Shown: positions 1 to 7,287, counted from the first letter of the stretch. The stretch is 10,456 bases of DNA from Rhodospirillales bacterium 47_12_T64 (GCA_002162915.1 MABB01000017.1:1-10456), one strand, 5' to 3'. The notes: generated from the sequence alone by a model not told the origin. Made by a program: numbers and translations.

Positions 1-285
1 GCGATGTATTGGCCACGACTTATCCAGAACAGAAACAAGCATATCGTCCAGGAGCTCACGATCCTGATTGATGCCTTTATAGAGATTGATCAAGAGATTC
101 TGATCAAGGTCAGCAACATTAAGGCCATCGACTTCTTCATCCAGCCTATCGCTCAAATATTCGTTGAGGGCTGTTTTCGAGCTCGCTTTATTAAAATCAA
201 TCTGGAAAAGTATTTGAATTAGAGCAAGGCGAGCCTTGCTTTTTTTCAAGCCGTCACTGGTCGGTTTCGAGTTTTCGTCGGTCAC
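1..285 (-). CDS. nusB: Transcription antitermination factor NusB, N-terminal part (cut by window start)
   Basis: The reading frame is open from a GTG at 285 to the window edge, giving the first 95 residues. NusB binds boxA RNA with NusE (ribosomal protein S10) and supports antitermination, chiefly of rRNA operons. The N-terminal segment ARLALIQILFQIDF (about residues 19-32) matches the first helix of NusB, where the family has ARxxALQxLYQ. It is followed by an acidic helical stretch and an RELLDDML segment, as expected for this all-helical fold. GTG is chosen because AAGGA lies 10 bases upstream, overlapping the ribH stop codon, and because the family domain begins shortly after. The gene follows ribH by 13 bp, the usual ribH-nusB order in Alphaproteobacteria, often continued by thiL. 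The C-terminal half lies outside the window. Confidence 0.88.
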   Translation of the reverse strand, partial: MTDENSKPTSDGLKKSKARLALIQILFQIDFNKASSKTALNEYLSDRLDEEVDGLNVADLDQNLLINLYKGINQDRELLDDMLVSVLDKSWPIHR

Positions 286-298
286 TGGATAATAGTCC

Positions 299-745
299 TT
301 ATGCAACGCCATACTGGCGTTTTAGTGCGATCATATCAAGGCAAGCGCGGGTAACGGCTCCACCTTTGTTTTTTTCTGACTTGCGTGCTCTCGCCCAAGC
401 CTGAGCTTCATTTTCAACGGTTAAAACGCCATACCCTATAGCCATGTTCGAATCAACCGCGAGATCCTGAAGCTTACGTGCACTCTCGATACAGACATAA
501 TCGTAATGGCTGGTTTCCCCCCGGATGACACATCCCAGAGCCACATAGCCATCGAATTTATGCCCCTCTTTACGCAAAGAGGCAAATTTGATGGCTGCTG
601 GCAATTCAAATGCACCGGCTACCTGGACAACTTCGTATGTACAGCCGTCTTTCTCTAGTTCGGCAATTGCTCCGTTTTTCATTTCGTCAGCAATTTCATT
701 ATAAAAACGTGCTTCGACAATTAAAACGTGAGGTTTATCAGTCAT
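299..745 (-). CDS. ribH: 6,7-dimethyl-8-ribityllumazine synthase (RibH)
   Basis: This cytosolic enzyme condenses 5-amino-6-ribitylaminouracil with 3,4-dihydroxy-2-butanone 4-phosphate to 6,7-dimethyl-8-ribityllumazine, the penultimate riboflavin step. The 148-residue length is typical. Visible family motifs are GAFELP (44-49), GCVIRGETSHYDYV (71-84) with the proton-transfer histidine H80, and GYGVLTVENEAQAWARA (104-120). The C-terminal KNKGGAVTRACLDMIAL helix is the usual end. ATG 745 is preceded by AAGG at a spacing of 9 bases. Its substrates come from RibD (amino branch) and RibB (butanone branch), both encoded just upstream. It lies 67 bp after ribBX and 13 bp before nusB. Confidence 0.97.
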   Translation of the reverse strand: MTDKPHVLIVEARFYNEIADEMKNGAIAELEKDGCTYEVVQVAGAFELPAAIKFASLRKEGHKFDGYVALGCVIRGETSHYDYVCIESARKLQDLAVDSNMAIGYGVLTVENEAQAWARARKSEKNKGGAVTRACLDMIALKRQYGVA

Positions 746-812
746 ACGCAGTTACCTTGCAAAAAATTGGTGCTGTACCGTCAACTCACCAGAAAAACAT
801 TCGTAAGATGAT

Positions 813-1961
813 TTACGCTACGATTGAGCGCTGTTCAACAACAGAAAGCCCGTATCCGTCAAGACCTACGATGTGTTTCTCTGAATTTGTGAGCAAAATC
901 ATCTGCTGAACACCCAGATCGAGTAAGATTTGAGCACCGACACCGTAATCTCTGAGATCGTGACTGGCCTCAATCGGCTTCCCTAATCTTGTACGAATAG
1001 TATCCGACAAACTTCGCGGCGAAGGCTCTCTAATCAGTACAACAACGCCCTCACCATTTTGATCAATCATTTTCATAGAGTTATGCAGATCACCCGCTTT
1101 ACCGCTATGATTATCGTCAAGAACATCATCAAGAACGCTTAAAGCATGCATACGCACCATAACAGGCTGATCAGATAAAATTTCCCCTTTCCAGAGGGCA
1201 ACATGCTCTGCATAGGTCGTGTTGTTTATATAAACAGCCATATTGAACTCGCCGGCAATACCGGTGCTCAGTTTACTCTCAAGCGTTCTCTCTATGAGGT
1301 GGTCGTGTTTTCTGCGATACGCGATAAGATCAGCGATCGTAGAGATTTTTAAATCATGCGTTTTAGCAAAATCAATCAAATCATCACGGCGGGCCATTGT
1401 TCCGTCGTCATTCATTATTTCACAAATAACGCCTGAAGGATTTAGCCCCGCCAGACGGGAAATATCCACGGCCGCTTCGGTATGACCTGTACGAACAAGC
1501 ACCCCACCATCACGCGCAACCAATGGAAATACATGACCGGGGGTAACAATATCACCAACCTCAGACAAAGGATCGATTGCAACAGAAACTGTTCTGGCTC
1601 GATCTGGGGCGGAAATCCCTGTCGTCACACCTTCCTTTGCCTCAATCGAGACAGTAAAGGCGGTCTCATGACGGGTTTCATTCTTTTGCGCCATCAGGGG
1701 AAGATCCAGCTCTTCCACCCTTTCACGGCAAAGAGCGAGACAGATCAGACCCCGGCCGTATTTTGCCATAAAGTTAATAGCTTCGGGTGTTGCCATCTGG
1801 GCAGGAATGACAAGATCGCCCTCATTTTCTCTATTCTCATCATCAACAAGAATAAACATATGGCCATTTCGGGCTGCTTCGATGATCTCTTCCGGCGTAG
1901 AGAGAATATCACTGAACTGCGTACCCTGCCCTTTATTGTTTTCAGCACTACTTTCAGCCAT
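813..1961 (-). CDS. ribB: 3,4-dihydroxy-2-butanone 4-phosphate synthase with degenerate GTP cyclohydrolase II-like domain (RibBX type)
   Basis: The N-terminal half (about residues 20-218 of 382) converts ribulose 5-phosphate to 3,4-dihydroxy-2-butanone 4-phosphate plus formate. It has the acidic metal/substrate loop [11 protein letters not shown] (40-50) and RTGHTEA (157-163) with catalytic H160. The C-terminal half (about 230-380) aligns with GTP cyclohydrolase II at [19 protein letters not shown] and especially [16 protein letters not shown] (336-351). However, the three zinc-binding cysteines of the ExxTGDxxxxxxCDC segment are absent ([19 protein letters not shown], 272-290), and the RQEGRGIGL loop is replaced by [10 protein letters not shown] (311-320). 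The domain is therefore very probably not a cyclohydrolase. This is the RibBX arrangement known from Proteobacteria. The start is ATG 1961, with AAGG seven bases upstream. A TTG at 2009 would add 16 unrelated residues. The gene overlaps the ribE stop by 8 bp, suggesting translational coupling. Confidence 0.95.
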   Translation of the reverse strand: MAESSAENNKGQGTQFSDILSTPEEIIEAARNGHMFILVDDENRENEGDLVIPAQMATPEAINFMAKYGRGLICLALCRERVEELDLPLMAQKNETRHETAFTVSIEAKEGVTTGISAPDRARTVSVAIDPLSEVGDIVTPGHVFPLVARDGGVLVRTGHTEAAVDISRLAGLNPSGVICEIMNDDGTMARRDDLIDFAKTHDLKISTIADLIAYRRKHDHLIERTLESKLSTGIAGEFNMAVYINNTTYAEHVALWKGEILSDQPVMVRMHALSVLDDVLDDNHSGKAGDLHNSMKMIDQNGEGVVVLIREPSPRSLSDTIRTRLGKPIEASHDLRDYGVGAQILLDLGVQQMILLTNSEKHIVGLDGYGLSVVEQRSIVA

Positions 1962-2568
1962 TTTGTTGCCTTTCAAGCAGTTGGCCCACGTAACGAGCCA
2001 GCAAGTCAATTTCTAAATTTACCTGACAATCACCAGAATTGTAATTTCCTGGCTGCCATTGGCCCAATGTTGTCATTTCAGCCGTGTGGGGAATAATGTT
2101 TACACCAAACAAATTTCCATCAACTTCGTTTACAGTCAAAGAAGCGCCATCGAGGACAATAGATCCTTTCGGAGCAATATATTTTGCCAGCTCGGCCGGG
2201 GCCTCGAAAGTAAAGCGTCGCGAATCGCCTTCTGGTACAATGCTTATTACCGAAGCTACACCATCAACATGACCAGAAACTAAATGCCCCCCGAGCTCAT
2301 CCCCAAGCTTGAGTGCCCGTTCAAAATTAACGGGGGTGTCAATGCACCAGTTTACCAGAGTGGTTTTGGATAAGGTTTCAGCAGAAACATCGGCGCTAAA
2401 CCAGCCAGTTCCTTTTTCAACGACAGTCAGACAAGCGCCAGAACAGGCAATGGAAGCGCCAATATCAACCGTTTCCATGTCGTAAGAACAATTGAATATA
2501 AAGCGCTTGTCGCCATTATCTTCAATACCACGAACGGTACCCAGATCGGTTATAATTCCAGTAAACAT
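1954..2568 (-). CDS. ribE: Riboflavin synthase (lumazine protein fold)
   Basis: Riboflavin synthase dismutates two 6,7-dimethyl-8-ribityllumazine molecules into riboflavin and 5-amino-6-ribitylaminouracil. The 204-residue protein starts with MFTGIITDLG, the family hallmark. It has two tandem beta-barrel repeats: the first carries GACLTV (44-49) and NFERAL (81-86), the second GGHLVSGHVDG (93-103) and GASLTVNEVDG (141-151), ending in VNLEIDLLARYV. ATG 2568 has AAAGG nine bases upstream. The gene lies 35 bp after ribD and overlaps ribBX by 8 bp. The enzyme is called RibE in many bacteria and RibC in E. coli. Nothing looks damaged. Confidence 0.97.
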   Translation of the reverse strand: MFTGIITDLGTVRGIEDNGDKRFIFNCSYDMETVDIGASIACSGACLTVVEKGTGWFSADVSAETLSKTTLVNWCIDTPVNFERALKLGDELGGHLVSGHVDGVASVISIVPEGDSRRFTFEAPAELAKYIAPKGSIVLDGASLTVNEVDGNLFGVNIIPHTAEMTTLGQWQPGNYNSGDCQVNLEIDLLARYVGQLLERQQNG

Positions 2569-2603
2569 TCTATAGTGCCTTTAGGCTTTAGCGCGGGCTT
2601 GTA

Positions 2604-3719
2604 TTAAAGATCCCGACGATAAGTTTCCATGATGTCATCACCCAGTTTGGATACACTGGTCAAATGAAATTTAGGGGCTAACTTTAATTGATCAAGGCCA
2701 AAGCCTACTGAGGCAGCAACCCCGTCACCACCAATAACTTTCGCGGCCCGAAACCAAACGATACGATCAACCAACCCAGCTTTCAAGAGAGAGCCAATGA
2801 TATGACTTCCACCCTCGACTAGAAGTCGCGTAATTCCCCGTTCCCCAAGCTCCCTCAAGGCTGCCGCAGGACTGATATATCCATACTCGTCTTTAATCAA
2901 GGAAACAACATCAACACCAGAATCCCTATAGGCATCTACCCGTGCAGGTTCATTGTCCTTAAAGGTCATCAGTATCGTCTGACATTCCTTGGCTCTCATT
3001 ACGAGATCGTGGGTAAGAGGTAATCTAAGACGCCCGTCCATAACCACACGAATAGGGGAATGTTTTTCCAGGCCTTCAAGGCGTACATCCAACCGCGGGT
3101 TATCAAGGACAGCCGTACCGCTGCCAACAAGAATAGCATCGTGCCTTACCCGTAACATATGGCCCGCACGGCGCGCGGCCTCACCTGTAACCCATTTACT
3201 TTGTCCTGATTTTGTGGCGATCCGGCCATCTAAAGATGTTGCGACCTTGAGGGTAACCAGGGGCCGTCCATGTCTTATCCGGGTAAAAAAACCTGCATTA
3301 AGCTCTTCGGCCTCATGACGACATAAGCCAACGTCAACCTCTATACCAGCAGCACGCAAAAGTTCCAGACCATGACCATGAACACGAGAATCAGGATCTT
3401 CCATAGCCACAACACAGCGTTTTATTCCTGCTGAGATAAGAGCTTCTGCACAAGGTGGGGTCTGACCATGATGGGAACATGGCTCCAGCGTTACATAGGC
3501 AGTTGCACCAAGTGCATTTTTTCCAGCCTGAGCAAGAGCTTCTGTTTCAGCGTGTGGACGACCACCAGGTTGAGTAAATCCACGGCCAACAACAGTACCA
3601 TTGTTTACAAGCACACAGCCAACAGCTGGATTGGGAAATGTTGACCCCAGACCACGTGAAGCCAAGCCCAGAGCCGCATTCATGTGTTGGAGGTCTTCGT
3701 TGCGAAGTTCGCCAGACAT
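2604..3719 (-). CDS. ribD: Bifunctional diaminohydroxyphosphoribosylaminopyrimidine deaminase / 5-amino-6-(5-phosphoribosylamino)uracil reductase (RibD)
   Basis: RibD catalyses the second and third steps of the GTP branch of riboflavin synthesis. The deaminase domain (about 1-145) shows PNPAVGCVLV (29-38), the zinc/proton-shuttle motif HAE (56-58) and PCSHHGQTPPC with C81 and C90 as zinc ligands. The NADPH-dependent reductase domain (about 152-371, DHFR-like) shows VTLKVATSLDGRIAT (155-169), SKWVTGEAARR (174-184), GSGTAVLDNPRLDVR (199-213) and LVEGGS (300-305). The 371 residues match the usual bifunctional length. ATG 3719 is chosen because the family motif begins near residue 9. No strong Shine-Dalgarno is seen in the AT-rich 31-bp gap after nrdR, so translation may depend partly on coupling. 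Confidence 0.97.
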   Translation of the reverse strand: MSGELRNEDLQHMNAALGLASRGLGSTFPNPAVGCVLVNNGTVVGRGFTQPGGRPHAETEALAQAGKNALGATAYVTLEPCSHHGQTPPCAEALISAGIKRCVVAMEDPDSRVHGHGLELLRAAGIEVDVGLCRHEAEELNAGFFTRIRHGRPLVTLKVATSLDGRIATKSGQSKWVTGEAARRAGHMLRVRHDAILVGSGTAVLDNPRLDVRLEGLEKHSPIRVVMDGRLRLPLTHDLVMRAKECQTILMTFKDNEPARVDAYRDSGVDVVSLIKDEYGYISPAAALRELGERGITRLLVEGGSHIIGSLLKAGLVDRIVWFRAAKVIGGDGVAASVGFGLDQLKLAPKFHLTSVSKLGDDIMETYRRDL

Positions 3720-3750
3720 AATAAATTTTCTATTTACTTACAGTTGATAC

Positions 3751-4230
3751 CTATGAAGGTTCTCGATCCAGAATATCGAGATCATCACCAAGCTTACCAA
3801 CAAATTCTTCAAAATCTCTTACTTCTTTGAAGTCTCTGTAAACAGAAGCAAATCGTACATAGCCGATCTGATCGATTGTGGCCAGTGCATCCATAACAAG
3901 TTCACCGATAAGATCAGAAGCGATTTCACTCTCACCCGAAGATTCCAGGCGACGAACAATGCCACTGACAACACGCTCTACACGATCTCTATCAACATCT
4001 CTTTTTTGCAGGGCAATATTCATGGAGCGGGAGATTTTTTCCCGATCAAAAGGTTCTCGTTGTCCGTTGCCTTTGACAACAGTCAGTTCGCGCAATTGAA
4101 CACGTTCAAAAGTTGTGAACCTTGCGCCACAACTCGTACATTGACGGCGACGGCGAATGGCCGTGTGATCTTCTGTTGGACGCGAGTCTTTGACTTGCGT
4201 ATCTTCACTACTGCAGAACGGGCAGCGCAT
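3751..4230 (-). CDS. nrdR: Transcriptional repressor NrdR
   Basis: NrdR is a zinc-ribbon and ATP-cone repressor that senses ATP/dATP and binds NrdR boxes upstream of ribonucleotide reductase genes. The zinc ribbon is MRCPFC (C3, C6) with CTSCG (C31, C34), followed by [18 protein letters not shown] leading into the ATP cone (about 49-139), which ends in [20 protein letters not shown]. The 159 residues match the family. ATG 4230 has GAGG four bases upstream. The gene sits between glyA and ribD, a conserved alphaproteobacterial neighbourhood. I saw no NrdR-box pair inside the window, so its targets are presumably nrd genes elsewhere. Confidence 0.97.
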   Translation of the reverse strand: MRCPFCSSEDTQVKDSRPTEDHTAIRRRRQCTSCGARFTTFERVQLRELTVVKGNGQREPFDREKISRSMNIALQKRDVDRDRVERVVSGIVRRLESSGESEIASDLIGELVMDALATIDQIGYVRFASVYRDFKEVRDFEEFVGKLGDDLDILDREPS

Positions 4231-4258
4231 ATTCCCTCACAGTTTCCCCTAAAGGGGA

Positions 4259-4293
4259 TCCGGGTTATGAACATTTGGAAATCATAACCCGGA
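4259..4293 (-). promoter_or_regulatory. Perfect 12-bp hairpin between glyA and nrdR
   Basis: Arms TCCGGGTTATGA (4259-4270) and TCATAACCCGGA (4282-4293) are exact reverse complements around an 11-nt loop. No T tract follows on either strand, so it is not a standard intrinsic terminator. A second small dyad, TCCCC-TAAA-GGGGA (4245-4258), lies directly next to it, upstream of the nrdR ribosome-binding site. In the operon mRNA this could be a processing or stability element that separates glyA from the less abundant nrdR-rib transcripts; that role is inferred. Confidence 0.6.
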
Positions 4294-4300
4294 TAAAACC

Positions 4301-5593
4301 TTAGATTTCCAAACCTTTATAAATCGGGAATTCGCTACAAAGTGCTTGAACTTCTTTACGAACTTCCGTTTCGATTTTGGAGTTATCTTCGCGGTTTGCA
4401 GCCAGTCCATCAAGAACTTTAGTGATTAATTCACCAATTTTCTTAAATTCAGCATCTTTGAAGCCACGTGTTGTACCTGCTGGAGTACCCAGGCGGATAC
4501 CAGAAGTCACCATTGGTTTCTCAGTATCGAATGGAATACCGTTTTTGTTACAAGTAAGTCCTGCGCGGTCTAAAGTTTCTTCAGCGATGTTACCTGTGAG
4601 CCCTTTAGGTCGTAGATCAACCAACATAAGGTGAGTATCGGTGCCACCGGTAGTAATAGCAAAACCGTTATCAATAAGCGTAGCAGCCAAAGTCTGTGCG
4701 TTGCTGACAACCTGTTTGGCGTAGTCTTTAAAATCTGGATCCAAGGCTTCTTTTAAAGCAACAGCTTTAGAAGCAATACAATGCATCAAAGGACCGCCCT
4801 GAAGGCCAGGGAAAGCAGCAGAGTTAATTTTTTTGCTGATAGCCTCATCGTTAGTAAGAACCATACCACCACGACCTGCACGCAATGTTTTATGAGTTGT
4901 TGTGGTAACAACGTGCGCATGTGGAAGTGGACTTGGGTGAATGCCTGCTGCAACAAGGCCGGCAAAGTGAGCCATATCAACGTGGAGATAAGCACCAACT
5001 TCATCCGCGATTTCACGGAACTTAACAAAATCGATAACGCGTGGATAAGCAGAACCACCCGCAATAATCAGCTTTGGTTTGTGTTCAACGGCAAGGGCGC
5101 GGATATCATCATAGTTTAGCTGATGAGTTTCTTTATCAACAGCATAGCTGACAGCATTGAACCATTTACCGGATAGGTTTGGACGCGAACCATGCGTTAA
5201 GTGACCACCAGAAGCCAGATCGAGGCCCATAATGGTATCGCCAGGCTTGATAAGAGCCAGCGTGACACACTGGTTAGCTTGTGCGCCTGAGTGAGGCTGT
5301 ACGTTTACATAAGCGCATTCGAAAAGTTCTTTCGCACGTTCGATGGCGAGATCTTCGACAACGTCAACGTATTCACAACCACCATAATAACGACGCCCAG
5401 GATAACCCTCGGCGTATTTGTTGGTCAATACTGTACCCAGTGCCTGCATCGTAGACAGGGATACGATATTTTCAGAAGCGATAAGTTCGATCTGATTTTG
5501 TTGACGATGCAGTTCTTGATTAATTGCAGCTGCAACTTCAGGATCTGTTTGGGCCAAAGGCGCATTAAAGAAGGTCGTTGTATCTAAGCTCAT
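4301..5593 (-). CDS. glyA: Serine hydroxymethyltransferase (GlyA)
   Basis: This PLP enzyme interconverts serine plus tetrahydrofolate with glycine plus 5,10-methylenetetrahydrofolate and is the main source of one-carbon units. The 430 residues are typical. Visible are [12 protein letters not shown] (34-45), [21 protein letters not shown] (58-78), [11 protein letters not shown] (97-107), [19 protein letters not shown] (204-222) and the PLP-lysine motif [16 protein letters not shown] with K235. The start ATG 5593 gives the normal N-terminus ([13 protein letters not shown]). A weak GAAG Shine-Dalgarno lies just upstream. It follows rpiB by 30 bp, suggesting cotranscription. The last codons can pair with the loop of the downstream intergenic hairpin. 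Confidence 0.98.
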   Translation of the reverse strand: MSLDTTTFFNAPLAQTDPEVAAAINQELHRQQNQIELIASENIVSLSTMQALGTVLTNKYAEGYPGRRYYGGCEYVDVVEDLAIERAKELFECAYVNVQPHSGAQANQCVTLALIKPGDTIMGLDLASGGHLTHGSRPNLSGKWFNAVSYAVDKETHQLNYDDIRALAVEHKPKLIIAGGSAYPRVIDFVKFREIADEVGAYLHVDMAHFAGLVAAGIHPSPLPHAHVVTTTTHKTLRAGRGGMVLTNDEAISKKINSAAFPGLQGGPLMHCIASKAVALKEALDPDFKDYAKQVVSNAQTLAATLIDNGFAITTGGTDTHLMLVDLRPKGLTGNIAEETLDRAGLTCNKNGIPFDTEKPMVTSGIRLGTPAGTTRGFKDAEFKKIGELITKVLDGLAANREDNSKIETEVRKEVQALCSEFPIYKGLEI

Positions 5594-5623
5594 GACAACT
5601 TCACTCTCAGGTAAAGGTGATTA

Positions 5624-6058
5624 TTATTTAAGTTTTTCGATGCGTCCGATATGACGACCACCGGCAAACTCAGTGTTTAAGAAGGTGTTAAGGGAAGCTT
5701 TTGCTACCTCAATACCTGTCGTTCTGGCCCCTAGAACCAGAACATTGGCATCGTTATGCTCTCGAGCTAAACGGGCCAAGGTCTCGTCGTGACATAGCGC
5801 GGCGCGGATGCCCGCATGCCTGTTTGCGGCAATAGATATACCAATTCCAGATCCACAAACCAGGATTCCGGTTTCGGCATCTCCGTTTTGAATTGCTTTT
5901 GCCAATGCCGCTCCAAAGTCTGGATAGTCAACTCGATCTGGACCGTTTGTACCAAGATCGAGGACATCGTACCCCAAAGCAGCGACATCTTCTTTCAGCA
6001 AATCTTTCAGTTCATAACCGGCATGGTCTGCCGCTAAAACAATAGTTTTTTTACTCAT
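5624..6058 (-). CDS. rpiB: Ribose-5-phosphate isomerase B (RpiB)
   Basis: RpiB interconverts ribose 5-phosphate and ribulose 5-phosphate in the non-oxidative pentose phosphate pathway. The 144-residue protein has the RpiB/LacAB signature: AADHAGYELK (9-18), YPDF (45-48), and CGSGIGISIAANR (68-80) with C68 as the expected catalytic base, then NVLVLGARTTG and a C-terminal GRHIGRIEKL. The cysteine at that position and the overall motif fit RpiB rather than LacA/LacB. It is the first gene of the minus-strand cluster. The ATG at 6058 is preceded by GCGGAAAC. Ribulose 5-phosphate is also the RibB substrate, a metabolic link to the downstream rib genes. Confidence 0.96.
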   Translation of the reverse strand: MSKKTIVLAADHAGYELKDLLKEDVAALGYDVLDLGTNGPDRVDYPDFGAALAKAIQNGDAETGILVCGSGIGISIAANRHAGIRAALCHDETLARLAREHNDANVLVLGARTTGIEVAKASLNTFLNTEFAGGRHIGRIEKLK

Positions 6059-6120
6059 GTTTCCGCGCTTGTTATTATCTCGATAAAGTTAGCACGATAA
6101 ATAGCACAAGAGACTTTCAC

Positions 6121-6156
6121 AGGGAAAGAGAATGCATGGCATATAGCTCGTTCCCT
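6121..6156 (-). promoter_or_regulatory. Candidate structured 5' leader of the rpiB operon
   Basis: Read on the minus strand, AGGGAA pairs with TTCCCT. A single C/T mismatch follows, then GAG with CTC, then ATGC with GCAT closing a CAT triloop, for 13 pairs in 36 nt. It ends about 62 bases upstream of the rpiB start. No T tract follows, so it is not a terminator. It lies inside the mRNA leader only if transcription starts near the TATAAT box at 6191-6196. I do not recognise a riboswitch class, and a chance fold remains possible. Confidence 0.35.
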
Positions 6157-6190
6157 CATGGAATTGATCGCCTATTTACCTGATTTATTT

Positions 6191-6196
6191 ATTATA
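6191..6196 (-). promoter_or_regulatory. Candidate -10 box for the rpiB-glyA-nrdR-rib operon
   Basis: The minus strand reads TATAAT here, a consensus sigma-70 -10 hexamer, about 132 bases upstream of the rpiB start. No good -35 hexamer is visible at 16-18 bases. That position instead overlaps a small dyad, AACTC-TAAG-GAGTT (6206-6219), where a regulator could bind. Because the region is AT-rich, a chance match is quite possible. Confidence 0.35.
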
Positions 6197-6557
6197 TCAC
6201 GGCCCAACTCTAAGGAGTTTAATTTACTTGCATGGTTATAATGTGATTCTTTTATTACATGCTAGACAATTTACGTACACTTTATTGAACATCTGCGGCA
6301 TTATTGTACCGAGACAACTTATTCATTAAAATTTTAAAATCACACATCCGTTTACAAAACGGGGATACCTTCTTGAATATTCATTACAAATTGCAAAGTT
6401 AGATCTTATTGCACACTCATACTTTGTTATTAAAATATTGAAATAAATAGAAAATATTTAAAACCTGATAAAATTTGTGGGCTATTTTGTCGCAATCACA
6501 ATCTCCCCTATAAGCATACGGATAAACAATCATTCAAGAACCAAGATCAGATTAATT

Positions 6558-6586
6558 TGATTGCAAACAGATATTCTTTGCAATCA
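6558..6586. repeat. 10-bp perfect inverted repeat, possible operator
   Basis: Arms TGATTGCAAA (6558-6567) and TTTGCAATCA (6577-6586) flank a 9-base spacer. No T tract follows on either strand, so a terminator is unlikely. A related imperfect element, TTGCAAAG...TTATTGCA, lies at 6391-6413. The pair resembles binding sites of a dimeric regulator, but no regulator can be assigned. Confidence 0.5.
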
Positions 6587-6806
6587 TCTCGCCTCCCTAC
6601 TTCACATGGCTCCACGTCACTATAGGATGAAATGTTTCTGGTCACCCCTATGAGTTCGCAGAAATTATCAAAGACAACGCCACTAGGTTTCACACCTCAA
6701 GTACAGCTTTGGATTTAATGCCCGCATAACGAATAGTTGATTTTATTAAAACAAACTAAACCGGGTATGTATAAAAACCGGATTAAATACAGAGACATAA
6801 TATAAT

Positions 6807-7220
6807 ATGACAGACCAGCGCAGACTTGAAATTTCCCTCCTCATTCTCAGGCTTTCCACTGGTGCATTTCTGGTAGTTTGGACATCACTCAAATTCTTTC
6901 GGCCAGAGTGGATGGTCAATATTTTTCAAAATGCTTATGGACAAGCCTGGGTGACCCAGGATCTGGCATTTTTAATCGGCACTATTCAGGGGCTTCTTGT
7001 TCTTGCTTTCCTGATCGGATTTGCGCGGAGAATTACCTATGGCCTCGTCACTTTAATGCATGCAACTGGCGTGATTGCCAGCATTCCGGGCCTTATCAAT
7101 TTCACACAATACCCAAATAATCTGATGTGGACGGCAGTAGGAACTCTTGGAGCTCTTGTTGCCCTCTATATTATGCGAGATCGGGATAATCTGCTTTCAG
7201 TTTCAGGACGAAACAGGTGA
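6807..7220 (+). CDS. DoxX-like small integral membrane protein
   Basis: This 137-residue hydrophobic protein has four likely transmembrane helices at roughly residues 9-28, 53-73, 78-97 and 106-123. A charged N-terminus (TDQRRLE) comes first and an RDRDNLLSVSGRNR tail last. The first helix, LLILRLSTGAFLVVWTSLKFF, followed by a P-E-containing loop, resembles DoxX/DoxD-type proteins, a broad membrane family with no single agreed biochemical role. ATG 6807 is the first start after an in-frame TAA at 6798. The Shine-Dalgarno is weak (GAG well upstream) and AT-rich sequence lies immediately before it. Tandem AAACCGG repeats lie about 25-50 bases upstream and could be a control site. It appears to be a single-gene unit. 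The family call is by overall pattern, without alignment. Confidence 0.8.
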   Translation: MTDQRRLEISLLILRLSTGAFLVVWTSLKFFRPEWMVNIFQNAYGQAWVTQDLAFLIGTIQGLLVLAFLIGFARRITYGLVTLMHATGVIASIPGLINFTQYPNNLMWTAVGTLGALVALYIMRDRDNLLSVSGRNR

Positions 7221-7266
7221 GACATTAAAGTTCGTTCTTTTCAGAGCAAACCTTCAGCTCAAAATC

Positions 7267-7287
7267 TTTGATGAAAAAATCATCAAA
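7267..7287. terminator. AT-rich hairpin between the convergent DoxX-like and DUF6898-like genes
   Basis: TTTGATGA (7267-7274) and TCATCAAA (7280-7287) are exact reverse complements around a five-A loop. On the minus strand the stem is followed by GATTTTG, and on the plus strand no T run follows. It lies in the 160-bp gap where two genes converge. It may be a weak terminator for the minus-strand gene, but the stem is AT-rich and the tail poor. Confidence 0.3.

Larger units (their letters stand above)
6059..6806. other. 748-bp AT-rich intergenic region without a convincing gene
   Basis: This gap separates the divergent rpiB operon (-) and DoxX-like gene (+). Only very short open frames without ribosome-binding sites occur, for example 48 codons on the minus strand (6547-6693) and 22 codons on the plus strand (6650-6718). 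It contains a TATAAT box facing rpiB (6191-6196), a leader-type hairpin (6121-6156), an AACTC-TAAG-GAGTT dyad (6206-6219), a CCGTTT-ACA-AAACGG hairpin (6348-6362), two related TGCAA/TTGCA inverted repeats (6391-6413 and 6558-6586), and a pair of AAACCGG direct repeats (6758-6764 and 6776-6782) just upstream of the DoxX-like gene. I recognise no known RNA family here. Confidence 0.6.

Noticed and set aside
610..909. 99-codon plus-strand frame across the ribH/ribBX junction
   Set aside because: It is antisense to two clear rib genes, and its translation (MHRLPGQLRMYSRLSL...) has no coding character.
1962..2009. N-terminal extension of RibBX from TTG 2009
   Set aside because: It lies wholly inside ribE and adds residues unlike the family, while ATG 1961 has a good Shine-Dalgarno at seven bases.
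1482..2096. 204-codon plus-strand frame antisense to ribBX and ribE
   Set aside because: It is a shadow frame opposite two well-supported genes. It has no family similarity and no ribosome-binding site.
813..2568. FMN riboswitch controlling the rib genes
   Set aside because: The rib genes are internal to an operon with gaps of at most 67 bp. None of these gaps, nor the rpiB leader, holds the conserved FMN-element sequence blocks.
6059..6240. Glycine riboswitch for the glyA operon
   Set aside because: The conserved glycine aptamer core is not visible upstream of rpiB. Only a simple hairpin is seen.
6348..6362. CCGTTT-ACA-AAACGG hairpin as a terminator
   Set aside because: There is no T tract on either side and no gene ends nearby.
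6547..6693. 48-codon minus-strand open frame starting with GTG in the long gap
   Set aside because: There is no usable Shine-Dalgarno and no recognisable family, and it runs through the 10-bp inverted repeat. It looks like a chance frame.
6650..6718. 22-codon plus-strand open frame (MSSQKLSKTTPLGF...)
   Set aside because: It is very short, has no ribosome-binding site, and has no relation to the neighbouring genes.
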